From Rebecca billardiae RCC1528 (taxonomy: Eukaryota > Haptophyta), in the NCBI GenBank assembly GCA_965240325.2, contig OZ251250.1:62001-126000 (forward strand): DNA of 64,000 nucleotides, written 5' to 3'. Positions 1-9,344 of this stretch are shown in pieces (within the stretch, counting starts at the first letter, position 1; the number at the start of each line of letters is the position of its first letter). A program made the translations under genes and the position numbers. The notes under the pieces are model-generated. The model saw only the letters and a list, made by a program, of their open reading frames with translations, was not told the origin of the DNA and searched no databases.

Positions 1-1
1 C

Positions 2-148
2 AACTGCACCGCGTCGGTGGCGGAGCTGCCCGGGAAGCACAACCACGACAAGGAGGTCACGCTGCAGGGCCACTGCCTGCGCGAGCTGCACGAGCACCTC
101 ATCCGCGTGTACAAGATCCCCAAGGAGCACATCGAGGTGAAGCGCTGA
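2..148 (+). CDS. eIF2D (ligatin)-like translation factor, C-terminal exon only
   Basis: The window opens inside an exon on the plus strand that reads 48 residues to a TGA at 146-148. The text ends with a beta-strand/helix pattern VTLQGH, then a long helix, then Y-x-I-P-K-E-H-I-E-V. This matches the end of the SUI1 domain of eIF2D/ligatin, where a Q-G-N motif is followed by a Y-x-x-P-R-K-H/Y-I segment. eIF2D is a cytosolic factor that delivers tRNA to, or recycles, 40S ribosomal subunits. The rest of the gene lies upstream of the window. Plain eIF1 or DENR also carry SUI1 domains, but their tails fit less well. The assignment rests on this short tail only. Confidence 0.6.
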   Translation, partial: NCTASVAELPGKHNHDKEVTLQGHCLRELHEHLIRVYKIPKEHIEVKR

Positions 149-710
149 CTCAGAATGCACTCAGTGACTGCCTGACTAGCAGCGTCTGGCACGCACTGCT
201 GATAGGAGCTAGCGCAGTAAGCAGCGCAGCATCGTCGTCGCTGATCCGCGAGCCCGCGGAGCAGGCGAGCAGCAGCCGCACTCGGCGCGTTATACGCGGT
301 ACGACGTCACTACCCGCGGGGTACCCGTGATGACTAGGCCGCTTGCGCGGCACGGCTCGGATGCTGCTACTGCGCGCGCCGGCGCTCAGTGACTCAGTAT
401 CTGCTGACGTGACTCACTCGGATCGCGGCCGACGGCGCCGCGCGATCTCGGCTCGGCGGCATTGATGACTCGTCCGGCCGCGTGCCGCGCCGCCTACATC
501 AAGCTGCTAGCTATAAAGTCTGACGAGATCGGCAGACTACTGTACTACACGACGAGCCGTGACCGTATAAACTGCGGGTACTACTAAAGCGCCCGTATGC
601 CCCGCTCGGATATGGCCGCGGCCCGCGGCCCGCGTTTACGTTATCTGTGACTACGCGCCCCGAGTCTGACGGCCACGCCGCGCGCGAGCAGTATGCAGCA
701 GGCCGCTGCG
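149..710. other. intergenic, no gene seen
   Basis: Short reading frames here have no recognisable protein character, and both strands are rich in stops between 150 and 640. This stretch probably holds the 3' flank of the eIF2D-like gene and the promoter or first exons of the acidic-protein gene, whose upstream part runs into the assembly gap. Confidence 0.5.
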
Positions 711-810
711 NNNNNNNNNNNNNNNNNNNNNNNNNNNNNNNNNNNNNNNNNNNNNNNNNNNNNNNNNNNNNNNNNNNNNNNNNNNNNNNNNNNNNNNNNN
801 NNNNNNNNNN
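711..810. other. assembly gap (100 N)
   Basis: Exactly 100 consecutive N, the conventional filler for a gap of unknown size. Coding sequence is already open in frame at the first base after it (811), so part of the next gene is missing from the assembly. Confidence 0.99.
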
Positions 811-2036
811 GCCGCCGCGCTGGCGGACGAGCCGCTGTCGGCGCGCCCGGCGGCTTCGTCGGGGATACCGTCGGGCCCGGCCGAGCTCGAGCCGCCGGTC
901 CCTTCGTTGGCACCACCGACCTCCGCCGCGCGGCTGGGCTCCCTCCGGCCTGTCGAGTCGAAGGCTCGCAGCGAGCGGCCACAGGATGCGCTCGACATCC
1001 TGAGTGCTGCCGCGGGCAGCGGCAGCGGCTCACCTTCGGGCACCACACCAGACGGCGGCGCCGCCGGAAGGCGGCACTCGCCCGGCACACTGGACCCGGA
1101 CGCTGGCTCGAGCAAGGGCGAAGATCCGTTCCTCGGCACGCCAGACAGCAAGGGCGACTCCGGCTCAGAGCGCTCGCTCCTCGGTGCTCTCCCGCCGCTC
1201 GGCGGCAAGCGCGGCGGCTCGGCCATGTCCAGCCTTGCAGGGCTGCCGCCACTTGGCGGCCCGGGCCACGCGAGCGCGCCACAGCCGGAGGGCGGCCTGG
1301 GCGGGTCGGCCCTGCAGCCGGCGGCGGAGAAGAAGATCCTCCTGCCCGGCGAGTCTCCGGACGACGGCAACGAGGAGGACATGCAGCGGCTGCGTGCCAT
1401 CGAGCGCAAGCTGCGTGAGATGCAAGCCGAGAGCCCGCCGCCGCCGCCGCCGCGGCCGGCGCAGCAGCACGACGCAGCGAGCGCCAAGCCAGCAGCTGCG
1501 CCTGCCGCCGCGCCGACCGTGCCGCCCAGAGAACAGGAGGCCAAGGTGAGCGCCAGCCCACGCCCCGCTGCACGCCAATACGCGCCCGCCCTCGCGTCGC
1601 CCGCGCCACCGCCACAGCCCCAACCCTGACCTGCGCGCCCCGGCCCGCACTCACCTTTCGCGCCTCCGCAGCCGCCGCCCGCGCCTGCCGCTCATGACGA
1701 CGACGATCTCGTGCTGGAGGACGACATCGCGGAGGAGATCGAGTCGCTCGAGGCCGACTCGTACCACTCGGACGCGGACGACTTTGAGGCCGAGTCGGAT
1801 AAGTCCGACGGGAAGTGGGTGCGTAGCGCACGCCTGCCGCGAAGCCGAGCGCCCACCCCCTCGGTCTGCGCGCGACGGGATGCGCAGCTTACGCGTCCGT
1901 GCGCACGCCTTCGCGCGGAACGCCATGCAATCGCCAGTAGAACCACGACAAGTCATTTGACCAGAGCCTTGAGGACTCGCGCATCAACGAAGACGGCTTT
2001 GACCACATCGAGTCCGTTGCAGACATCCTGCCTTGA
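811..2036 (+). CDS. acidic Pro/Ala-rich protein, 5' end lost in the gap, three exons visible
   Basis: Exons are 811-1545, 1672-1818 and 1941-2036. Donors are AAG/GTGAGC and TGG/GTGCGT, acceptors CAG and TAG, and all junctions are phase 0, giving 325 visible residues. The first exon is low-complexity (Ser, Gly, Pro, Leu-Pro-Pro-Leu-Gly repeats) with a charged helical stretch near 1380-1430 (M-Q-R-L-R-A-I-E-R-K-L-R-E-M-Q). Exon 2 is strongly acidic (D-D-D-D-L-V-L-E-D-D-I-A-E-E-I). Exon 3 ends in an acidic, hydrophobic tail finishing D-I-L-P. I do not recognise the family. The acidic tail vaguely recalls some centrosomal or ciliary proteins, but there is no motif to back that. The switch from skewed Ala/Pro/Ser text to a balanced conserved-looking tail supports the exon model. 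Confidence 0.6.
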
Positions 2037-2839
2037 GATGGGTGTGATTGTTGGCGGCGACAGTCCGTCGGTCCGAGTCCATGTCCATGAGGCATGAATG
2101 ATGAAGTGATGAGCCAGACTGGCTTCTCGGTTCTCCCTCCCTGACCCTGTACGCCGCCTGTACGGCACGGGCCAAACGGCGACAGCCGACGCCCGACCCG
2201 TACTGTGCGGCTGAATGGCATTACTGTAGTATAACGATAGTAACGGGCTCACTGAGCCGATTAGTATACTTGACTCACACTGGCACAGTGACAGTCACAC
2301 ACAGTCACCGAGACCGACTGTCAATTCACACTGTCATCACTACACTGTCACTTGTCACTCTTCACTTCTCGGACCGTTCACAGCGCAGCCCTGGCGGGCT
2401 CGGGCCTCGGACGGCGACTCGCGCGGGCCGGCGCTGCGTTTTTTGTCGGGCCTGGGCCGCAACCCGCGAACAATTCACGCTTTTTTTCGCGATGCCCGCG
2501 GTTCTGCCTTCCCATTGGTCGGTCGATGGATCATCTCAACTTCTCCCGGGACAAAGTGAGACATATTATCTCAATAGCATCTTTATGAATCTTTGGAATC
2601 AAAGTTGAAAGAGCCAATCGTCATCCCGAAAGGCACGATGATGCCGATTCGGCCTAGCTGCAATCTTGTTAGCATCTCGGCCACTGTTCGCTGGATTTGT
2701 GCGGGTTTCTCAGCGGTCGAAGGGGTCTCAAGCAAAGTTGAAGGCTTGCGGGAGCGGAAAACTAGGAGACCGCGGCGAAGTGGCGACAGCTTGCGAAGGG
2801 CGTCCACGATGGGCCATACGGCTTACTGTGCAAGGCAAC
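2037..2839. other. intergenic, less GC-rich, no gene seen
   Basis: Base composition drops below that of the surrounding genes (for example 2220-2360 and 2560-2700). Runs of CACACTG/ACAGTCAC occur near 2270-2360. No splice-supported or family-supported coding sequence was found. Reading frames on the minus strand at 2583-2807 are open, but nothing supports them. Confidence 0.4.
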
Positions 2840-3250
2840 TCGTGCGGGATCGGGCGCGTACGGCGACGTTTGCATGGTCGTCAATGCGCAGGGTGGGCGG
2901 CCTGCGGTGAAACTCACACGACGCCCGACCGCTGGCAACCACACCGCCGTCAGGCCGAGCTTGGCCGCACCCCGCGTGCGGCGTGGACCGGCCGCCGAGT
3001 GGCTTGCGGCCCGCTCAGCACGTACGTCGTCTCACGCATCGGGCCGAAGCAGAAGCGGCGGTACATGAAGCTGGCAGACTCGGTCATGGAGTGCTTGTCG
3101 GTGCCGTCGAACGTCCACCCACCGACGTCCGTGCCGATGCCAAACTCCTTCTGCTGGCATCCGAGGCACTCGATGATCACGCCCTTCGCCTTCGGCTTGT
3201 GGAGGCGTCCACGGCGTACCCGTATTGATTGGGACAGGCGATGCGCGAGG
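2840..3250 (+). pseudogene. decayed kinase-N-lobe-like fragment, copy A
   Basis: From 2847 the plus strand reads G-S-G-A-Y-G-D-V, the glycine-rich loop pattern of a protein kinase (GxGxxGxV), followed after a dozen residues by A-V-K-L-T-R, which resembles the VAIK lysine motif. The frame then becomes unreadable, and a later segment (V-E-A-S-T-A-Y-P-Y near 3208-3230) meets a stop. The same two blocks reappear in the same order, on the opposite strand, at 4790-5110. This is seen in the sequence; kinase origin is an inference from the loop and lysine motifs. It is too damaged to be a working gene. Confidence 0.4.
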
Positions 3251-4789
3251 ACAGCTGAGGGCAAGCCAGCCCGCGCGGTCCGAGCGTGCGCAGCGCGCGC
3301 CGCTGGGCTTGCGTGGCGGCAACAGGCTCCGTTGTGCGGCAGACGGTCGAGTCCGGGGCGCACACGTGCTGACGCAGTCGCCTACGCAACTGGCTTCGGC
3401 TGCCGTGCCTTCGCGGTCGTGCACCAAGCCTGCGTCGCCGCGCGCCGACGCGCCGCCGGCGCGGCGGAGTGCGGGACGCGGTGCCGCCGCCAGTCAGTCG
3501 TCCGGCTGACGAGTCCGCGTCGTTCAGTCACACACGGACGACGGCTGCCGCGTAATGACCGGGCTGGCCCGCGGCCGCCCACCCAGCCAGTCCCAGGGTG
3601 TCCGGAGTCGTGACCGTTGGCAACGGTCACGACAGTGCTCAGGCCTCCTCCGAGAAGTTCGGCGCGTCGGGCTCGATCGTCATGCCGGCTGTCATGCCGC
3701 GCGCGCTAAATATTATCGTCGTCGATCGATTAATAATCTAAACGGGCGCCGTCGCCATTGCAAACTTATTCAAAACTTAAACTACGTCCGTACCGTCGGC
3801 TAGTACCGCTCAGATACTGCTCCAGCAGTCAGACTGTCAGTCCGACGGTCACTCCGGGACCGCCGGACTCAGACTCAGTGCGTGACTTGTACTCTCCGGA
3901 CCGGCACGGATGACCGCACGGTCCGACAGACGAGTCGGATCGACGGAGACAGGAGAGCCAGACTGAGACACGCGTCAGTTCGATAACGTGAGACAGTCAT
4001 AGCACCGTACTCCGTAGTAGCCGACGAGGGCTCGGACAGTCGGACTCGACGTGTCAGTCCGTCAGACCGTCCGCCGTACGCGTCAGTGACGAGACAGCGG
4101 CGCCAGTCGGTCGCCAGTCGAGTGCGGCACCGGGGCGGGAGCCGGAGCCGCTGTCCGAGTGGCACGCGGGTCCGAGCAGTTACACCGTGACGCCCGGCCT
4201 AAGTCGGTCCGCGCAAGACAGAAGTCGTGAGAAGACGCCGGCGGATCTGATCTGACTTACTGAGACTGAGCAGATGGCATCATATTCATATATAGCAGCA
4301 TGCTGATCATATAAGTATATAGATAGCATCAGCCGTACCGCAGCAGTAAGGCTGATGTAGGCCGCCTGCGCGGCCCTGAGCGGGAGCCTGATGCCAGCTG
4401 ACTCCTGTCTGAGGCGCGCCCGGCGCTGCCGCGCCCGGCACCCGGCTCCGGCGCGGCCGGTGCAGGTCAGCCGTCACTCGTCAGGGTGTCAGCGGTCAGG
4501 ACCGCGTCCGGCGTCCAAAATCTACGAGTCTGTCCGCGGTCTCGGCGCCCGGGTCCGGACCTTGAAGTCACTCAGCTGCGTCCGATGCCGCCATCCACAG
4601 AGGTATACAAAGTCCGTCTCCACGATCGTCAGAGTCACGCCGCCTCCTGACTAAGGCCGCCGGGCGCGCGCGCGTCGCGCCCCGGCCGTGAGGTGATCGT
4701 GAAGAACTGCGCGCGCGTACGGCGCGCGCGCGTGCCGCGAGGGCTGAATTGGAATGGAACCCTGCCGTGCCAGGATATGCCCATCGCCC
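3251..4789. other. intergenic, no gene seen
   Basis: Stop-rich sequence with two small AT-rich patches (3710-3785 and 4270-4340). A Gly/Ala-type open frame around 3380-3630 has no protein-like features. No RNA gene is recognised. Confidence 0.4.
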
Positions 4790-5110
4790 TCTGTCCTCGG
4801 GCGTCGCCCGTCCCAATGAATACTGGTACGCAGTGGACACCTCCACCTGCAGGCGTACAAGCGAACGGCGGCGGGCGACGAGGGGCACTGTGATGTGCGT
4901 GCTGCATCCAGGCAGCGCGCCGGACGCGTACCTGAGCTTCCTGAGAAGCTGGGCCTTGCATCGGGCTGTGCTGTTCTCGGCGGACGCGCGTCGTGTGAGC
5001 TTCACCATAGCCAGCCCACCCTGGGTGTCGACGACCTTGTAAACATCGCCATGCGTGCTCGTCATCGTACCGCATAACGGTTCAGCCTCTCCGTAAGCCG
5101 CAGATGGGAC
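4790..5110 (-). pseudogene. kinase-N-lobe-like fragment, copy B (inverted relative to copy A)
   Basis: The minus strand reads H-G-D-V-Y-K-V-V, then M-V-K-L-T-R-R, then a helix C-K-A-Q-L-L-R-K-L-R and H-I-T-V-P-L-V. This order (glycine loop, lysine strand, E/K-helix, I-V-P-L strand) is typical of the N-lobe of Ser/Thr kinases. It continues as V-E-V-S-T-A-Y-Q-Y, which is also seen in copy A. The open frame extends from about 5116 to 4568, but its second half is Arg/Ala/Ser-rich and looks like chance. No C-lobe (HRD, DFG) is visible, so this is a fragment or an exon of something lost. The two copies are clearly related but diverged and lie in opposite orientation about 1.7 kb apart. Confidence 0.4.
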
Positions 5111-5270
5111 ATCCATCTGCTCGACTCCTCGCTGGGGAGCCTCGGGTCGCGCGCCGAATTCACCGACTTGCGCGACCTCAGCAGCCGGCCGAGCGGCGCC
5201 CAGCCGCGCATGCTTGCCCCCTCAGCACGGCGCGGCGCGGCGTGCACTCGGGCCAACGGGTGCCGCACAT

Positions 5271-5657
5271 TTAGATAAAGAGCTTCTGCTCCTGCACTCG
5301 CAGGTTCCATAGCACGAGCGCGCCCAAGGCGAAGAGGAAGGCGTCGACGGGTGCGGGCAGCGCGTGTTCGTCGTGCTCCCCCGAGGAGCGCGCCGAGGGC
5401 AACGCCACGTGCGCGGCGCCGGCGACGCCGGGCAGCGTGCTCATGGTGTCGTTGAGGAATTCCGAGATTCCTCTCCCAGACGCGGCGGCGGCGGTGAGGC
5501 CGCGCCGCCCTGCTTGGAAGGAGCTCCGACTCCCAAGAGGGCCTTCGGCTGCAAAGCTGATTCTCTTCCGATCTCCTAGCCGATCTTCGTTTAGTCTATT
5601 GGTCCGACGAAGCACAGAAAATGTTTTTTTGGGGGCCTCGGCGTGCCGATCTCGCAC
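5271..5657 (-). CDS. small protein with C-terminal membrane anchor, hypothetical
   Basis: A minus-strand frame of 128 residues ends with P-V-D-A-F-L-F-A-L-G-A-L-V-L-W-N-L-R, a 17-20 residue hydrophobic segment, and a short charged tail (V-Q-E-Q-K-L-F-I). The half before the anchor (from about 5540) has ordinary composition. The N-terminal half, upstream of 5560, is lower in GC and may not belong to the gene, because a 12-base match to an Illumina adapter end lies at 5563-5574, close to where the composition changes. The layout suggests a tail-anchored protein of an internal membrane. No family is recognised. The true start may be in an upstream exon or may have been lost by misassembly. Confidence 0.35.
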   Translation of the reverse strand: MRDRHAEAPKKTFSVLRRTNRLNEDRLGDRKRISFAAEGPLGSRSSFQAGRRGLTAAAASGRGISEFLNDTMSTLPGVAGAAHVALPSARSSGEHDEHALPAPVDAFLFALGALVLWNLRVQEQKLFI

Positions 5658-5842
5658 GTTAGTTTGGCAAGCGGTACAGAAACGCTGCGAGTCGTCCGGC
5701 CGCGCGCGTCGTCATCCCGACGCTATATATACGCGACAGCAGCATGCTTATTATTGTGCGGCGGCTCCCAGGCCCATCAGCGGACCGCCGGGCCCGGCGA
5801 ATCGGGAGTCCCGCCGCAGCAGCAGCGCGCGCCATCAGCATA

Positions 5843-7207
5843 TCACGTCATAGTAGGCGGGATCAGCAACGCGAGCGGCGCCAGCCCGCTCACGCGCGCC
5901 GGCACGTTGACGGCGTGAGTCGAAGCCCCGGCTGCTGCGCCCGACGGCGCGCGCTCCACGCCGAGGCCGAGCGCGGCCGAGCGCTCGCCGCACGCGTGCG
6001 CCGCGCCGTCGGGCGCGGTCACGAAGAGCGCGTGCGCGCCGCCGAGCGAGACGCTGAGCACGCGCGCGCCGGCGGGCAGGGCCACGCGCGCGGGCCCACA
6101 CCGGTCGTCCGCCCGCGCCGCCGGACCCTGCCCCAGCACGCCATGCGCATTCGACCCGAAGGTGTGCGCGCTGCCGTCCGCGCCCAGCACGGCTGAATCC
6201 AAGTCGCCGGCGCACGAGCGCACGGCGCGCACGCCCGCGAGCGCCTCGATGCGTTTGGGCACGTGATGCGTCACGTGGTCGGCGTGGCCGAGCTGGCCGG
6301 GGCAGCCGCGGCCACACGAGTACACGCCGCCCGCCGCGTCCACCACCAGGCTGTGCGCACCGCCCGCGCTCACGTGCACGGCGCACACGCCCGCGAGCGC
6401 CTCGATGCGCCTGGGCGTGTGCTGATCCTGCACGTCGCCATGGCCGAGCTGGCCGAAGCCGTTGTGGCCCCAGCTGTACGCGCAGCCCGCGGCAGTGAGC
6501 GCGAGGCTGTGCGCGTCGCCTGCAGCTATGCACACGACGGGCTCACGTGCGGGGAGCCCGACGAGAGCGAATGCGCGTTGCTCCTCCGTGTGGCCCAGAC
6601 CGAGCTGCCCATCGTAGTTCTCGCCGCAGCCGTACACGGCGCCGGCCTCGCTCAGCGCGAGCAGGTGGTCCTGCCCAGCGGCCACAGCGCACACGCGCAC
6701 CGCGCTGAGGGAGGCGACGCGCGTTGGCACGCGCACTGGCGACACGCCCGAAAGCCCGGTCGCCACGTGCACTCGATACTCGCCCGTCGGCTGCCAGGTG
6801 TCCTCGTCCAGCACCTCCTCCTCGCCGCACGTGTGCAGCCCGCCCTCTGCGTCCACAAACGCGCTGAACGGATGCAGCGCGTCCGTCCCGGCGGCGACCA
6901 CGTCGGCGTGTGCGCGCGAGAAGAGGAGCACGGCCTCGCGCGCGAACAGCACCTCCGTCCATGTGCGCACGCCGGAGGGCAGGGTCGCCGGCAGCGCGCG
7001 ATCGTGACCGCGCGCGCGGGCGCGCTCGCGCAGCGCGCGCTCGACCGCCGAGCACCCGCCGGGCGGCGCGGCGTGGAAGAGGCGCGGTGTGGCGTTCAGG
7101 CTGGCGAGGTCGCGCGGCGGCAGGAACACGAGGATGCGGTCGAGCACCTCGCGCGGCAGGTCGTCGAGCACGAGGCCACGCGCGTGCGCCTGTGCCGTGC
7201 TGGCCAT
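5843..7207 (-). CDS. F-box + RCC1 propeller protein, six blades (array member 1)
   Basis: 454 residues from the ATG at 7207. An in-frame extension to 7639 is rejected because it is array spacer sequence. Residues ~13-46 form an F-box (L-P-R-E-V-L-D-R-I-L-V-F-L-P), which in known families binds Skp1 of an SCF ubiquitin ligase. The rest is RCC1 repeats with the signature H-S/L-L-x-L ... G-Q-L-G-H-G. Six blades are visible; the blade beginning H-T-L-L-L-S in other members is missing, so the propeller is one blade short. The last blade and tail (A-P-D-G-A-A-H-A-C-G ... H-A-V-N-V-P-A-R-V) match member 3 and no other copy, although the head belongs to the M-A-S-T-A-Q class, so head and tail have different histories. 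No intron is apparent. Confidence 0.85.
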   Translation of the reverse strand: MASTAQAHARGLVLDDLPREVLDRILVFLPPRDLASLNATPRLFHAAPPGGCSAVERALRERARARGHDRALPATLPSGVRTWTEVLFAREAVLLFSRAHADVVAAGTDALHPFSAFVDAEGGLHTCGEEEVLDEDTWQPTGEYRVHVATGLSGVSPVRVPTRVASLSAVRVCAVAAGQDHLLALSEAGAVYGCGENYDGQLGLGHTEEQRAFALVGLPAREPVVCIAAGDAHSLALTAAGCAYSWGHNGFGQLGHGDVQDQHTPRRIEALAGVCAVHVSAGGAHSLVVDAAGGVYSCGRGCPGQLGHADHVTHHVPKRIEALAGVRAVRSCAGDLDSAVLGADGSAHTFGSNAHGVLGQGPAARADDRCGPARVALPAGARVLSVSLGGAHALFVTAPDGAAHACGERSAALGLGVERAPSGAAAGASTHAVNVPARVSGLAPLALLIPPTMT

Positions 7208-7622
7208 CGCTCCCGCCGGCGCCGCGCAGTCGGTGCGGTCGGTGAGCACTGAGCGAAGCGCTGTCGCCGCGCGCTGGTGGCATCCACTGTCCGTTGCCTG
7301 AGCTGCCCGGACTGTCACTGTCTGGTGTGAGGTGTCACAGAGCGTCCGACGCGGACCCGCCCTGGCCAGGATTGAGGAATCTAGTCCGTCGCCGGCGGAT
7401 GGACGTAGTGCCTGACTCTGTCTATGATAAGCGGAGTGGGCACGCACTTCAAACTCGTCAGATTCGTGGCGACACGCTGCTGGCCGTCCGACCGCCAGGC
7501 GCCAGCCAGCCTGGGCGGCGGCACCGTGGGCCGGTGGCGGCCCCGCGCCCGGCTGCTGCGTCCGCTGCCAAGCCGCCGCCCACGGCTGCAACGGAGCAGC
7601 TGAGCGTCGGCAGAGGCGCGCA
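7208..7622. repeat. array spacer, F-box-class 5' flank
   Basis: This 415-base spacer carries blocks found in other gaps of the array: CTGTCGCCGCGCGCTG, then CATCCACTGTCCGTTGCCTG, then GCTGGCCGTCCGACCGCCAG. The same order occurs near 29800-30040, 35710-36050 and 51490-51640. It therefore marks the duplication unit and probably includes the promoter of member 1 and the 3' end signals of member 2. Confidence 0.7.
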
Positions 7623-9134
7623 TCAGCAGACACGGGCACACCAAGCCGTCCCGATGCACGCGGGCGTGTCCACCAGCTGGGTGGGCTCGTCTTGCTCGGC
7701 CTCGCTCATGCCGAGGCCGAGCGCAGCCGACCGCTTGCCGCACGCGTACACGCTGCCGTCCGCACTCACAAACAGCGAGTGGGCGAAGCCCATGGCACAG
7801 TGCACCACGCGCGCGTGGGCGAGGGCGATCGCGCGCGTGAGAGCCTCGAGGGCCGCGCCTCCGTGCCCCAGTCCGAGCTGGCCGTACCCGTTGTCTCCAA
7901 ACGTGTGCATGCTGCCGTCCGCGCCCAGCACCGCGCTGCCGCAGCTGCCCGCACACGCGCGCTCGATGCGCACACCGGCGAGGGCGTCAAGCCGCCTTGG
8001 CGTGAGCTGATCGCGCGTGTCTCCATGCCCGAGCGCGTCATTCGCACCAAACCCAGACGAGTACACCGCCCCCTCGCTGTCCACCACCAGGCTGTGCTCC
8101 TCGCCCGCGCTCACGTGCACGGCGCGCACGCCTGCGAGCGCCTCGATGCGCCTTGGCGTGTGCTGATCCTGCTGGTCGCCGTGGCCGAGCTGGCCGAAGT
8201 AGCAGCGGCCACACGAGTACACGGCGCCACCGCTCGAAAGCAGCAGCGTGTGCGAACCGCCCGCGGCGAGGCCACCCACGCGCACGCCGTCCAGCGCCTC
8301 GATGCGCGTCGGCTCCCACCGCTCCTCCGTGTCGCCGTGGCCGAGCTGGCCGAAGCCGTTGTGGCCCCAGCTGTACGCGCAGCCCGCGGCGGTGAGCGCG
8401 AGGCTGTGCGCATAGCCTGCCGCGATGCACACGACGGGCTCACGTGCGGGGAGCCCGACGAGAGCGAATGCGCGTTGCTCCTCCGTGTCCGTGTCGCCCA
8501 GCCCCAGCTGGCCGGCGCTGTCGTCGCCGCAGCCGTACACGGCGCCGGCCTCGCTTAGCGCGAGCAGGTGGGCACAGCCAGCGGCGACGGCGACCACGCG
8601 CACCGCGCTGAGGGAGGCGACGTGCGTTGGCACGCACACTGGCGGCACGTCCGAATGACCGGTTGCCACATGTACTCGATACTCGCCCGTCAGCTCCTCG
8701 GTGTCCTCGTCCAGCACCGCCTCCTCGCCGCACGTGTGCAGCCCACCCTCTGCGTCCACAAACGCGCTGAACGGCCGATGCGCCTCCGTCCCGGCGGCGA
8801 CCACGTCGGCGTGCGCGCGCGCCAGGAGTAGCACGGCCTCGCGCGCGAGCAACTCCTCCGTCCACGTCCGCGCGTGCGCCGGCAGCGCCGCCGGCGGCGC
8901 GTGCCCGCGCGCGCGCGCGCGCTCGCGCAGCGCGGCCTCGAGCGCTGAGCGGCCGCCCGGCGGCGCGGCGCGGAAGAGGCGCGAGGCGGCGTTGGCGCTC
9001 GCGAGGTCGGGCGCGCCGAGGCCAGTGAGGACGCGCTCGAGCAGCTCGGGCGGGAGGTCCGCCAGCGAGCGTGGCCCGCCCCGCGTTGCGTCGTCCGCCG
9101 TGTCCTCCGCGGCGTGGCTGCCGTCGTCCGCCAT
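7623..9134 (-). CDS. F-box + RCC1 propeller protein, seven blades (array member 2)
   Basis: 503 residues starting M-A-D-D-G-S at 9134; an in-frame ATG at 9176 would add 14 residues. The head (L-A-D-L-P-P-E-L-L-E-R-V-L) is an F-box of a second class shared only with member 3. Seven blades follow, the complete RCC1 number. Loop residues differ from the neighbours: C-A precedes the histidine of blade 2, and D-D-S-A-G follows its G-C-G. Blade 3 (Y-S-W-G-H-N-G-F-G) equals that of member 1. The C-terminus (T-P-A-C-I-G-T-A-W-C-A-R-V-C) is the common array tail, unlike member 3. A possible extra T-D repeat lies in blade 2 (G-D-T-D-T-E-E-Q). A role as substrate receptor of a ubiquitin ligase is inferred from domain content. 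Confidence 0.85.
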   Translation of the reverse strand: MADDGSHAAEDTADDATRGGPRSLADLPPELLERVLTGLGAPDLASANAASRLFRAAPPGGRSALEAALRERARARGHAPPAALPAHARTWTEELLAREAVLLLARAHADVVAAGTEAHRPFSAFVDAEGGLHTCGEEAVLDEDTEELTGEYRVHVATGHSDVPPVCVPTHVASLSAVRVVAVAAGCAHLLALSEAGAVYGCGDDSAGQLGLGDTDTEEQRAFALVGLPAREPVVCIAAGYAHSLALTAAGCAYSWGHNGFGQLGHGDTEERWEPTRIEALDGVRVGGLAAGGSHTLLLSSGGAVYSCGRCYFGQLGHGDQQDQHTPRRIEALAGVRAVHVSAGEEHSLVVDSEGAVYSSGFGANDALGHGDTRDQLTPRRLDALAGVRIERACAGSCGSAVLGADGSMHTFGDNGYGQLGLGHGGAALEALTRAIALAHARVVHCAMGFAHSLFVSADGSVYACGKRSAALGLGMSEAEQDEPTQLVDTPACIGTAWCARVC

Positions 9135-9344
9135 CGCGCCGCGTCGGCTCGCGGCCGTCGGTAGCTGGACGCACACAGCTCAGACAAGCGAAAGCTAGAT
9201 ACCCGCTTGAAAGGAGGAAGCCCCATTTTTTCAATTAGAACACCACCTGATTTAGCAGCAGACTCTAGACGCGCGCTGCAGACGTCGACACGCATATCAT
9301 GTTCTCATCATCCCGCCCGCCCCCGCAGTACGACGGCAGCATCG

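Noticed and set aside
641-1831. Long minus-strand frame reading through the N gap
   Set aside because: It depends on the unknown bases and lies opposite a spliced plus-strand gene with better composition.
2950-3363. Minus-strand frame with E-C-L-G-C-Q-Q-K-E-F-G, which looks protein-like
   Set aside because: It lies opposite the kinase-like copy A and is not repeated as coding text in copy B; no start or splice support.
7208-7639. N-terminal extension of array member 1 (and of members 4, 9 and 12)
   Set aside because: The added residues are translations of spacer sequence that is not conserved in frame among members; the F-box head starts directly after the chosen ATG.
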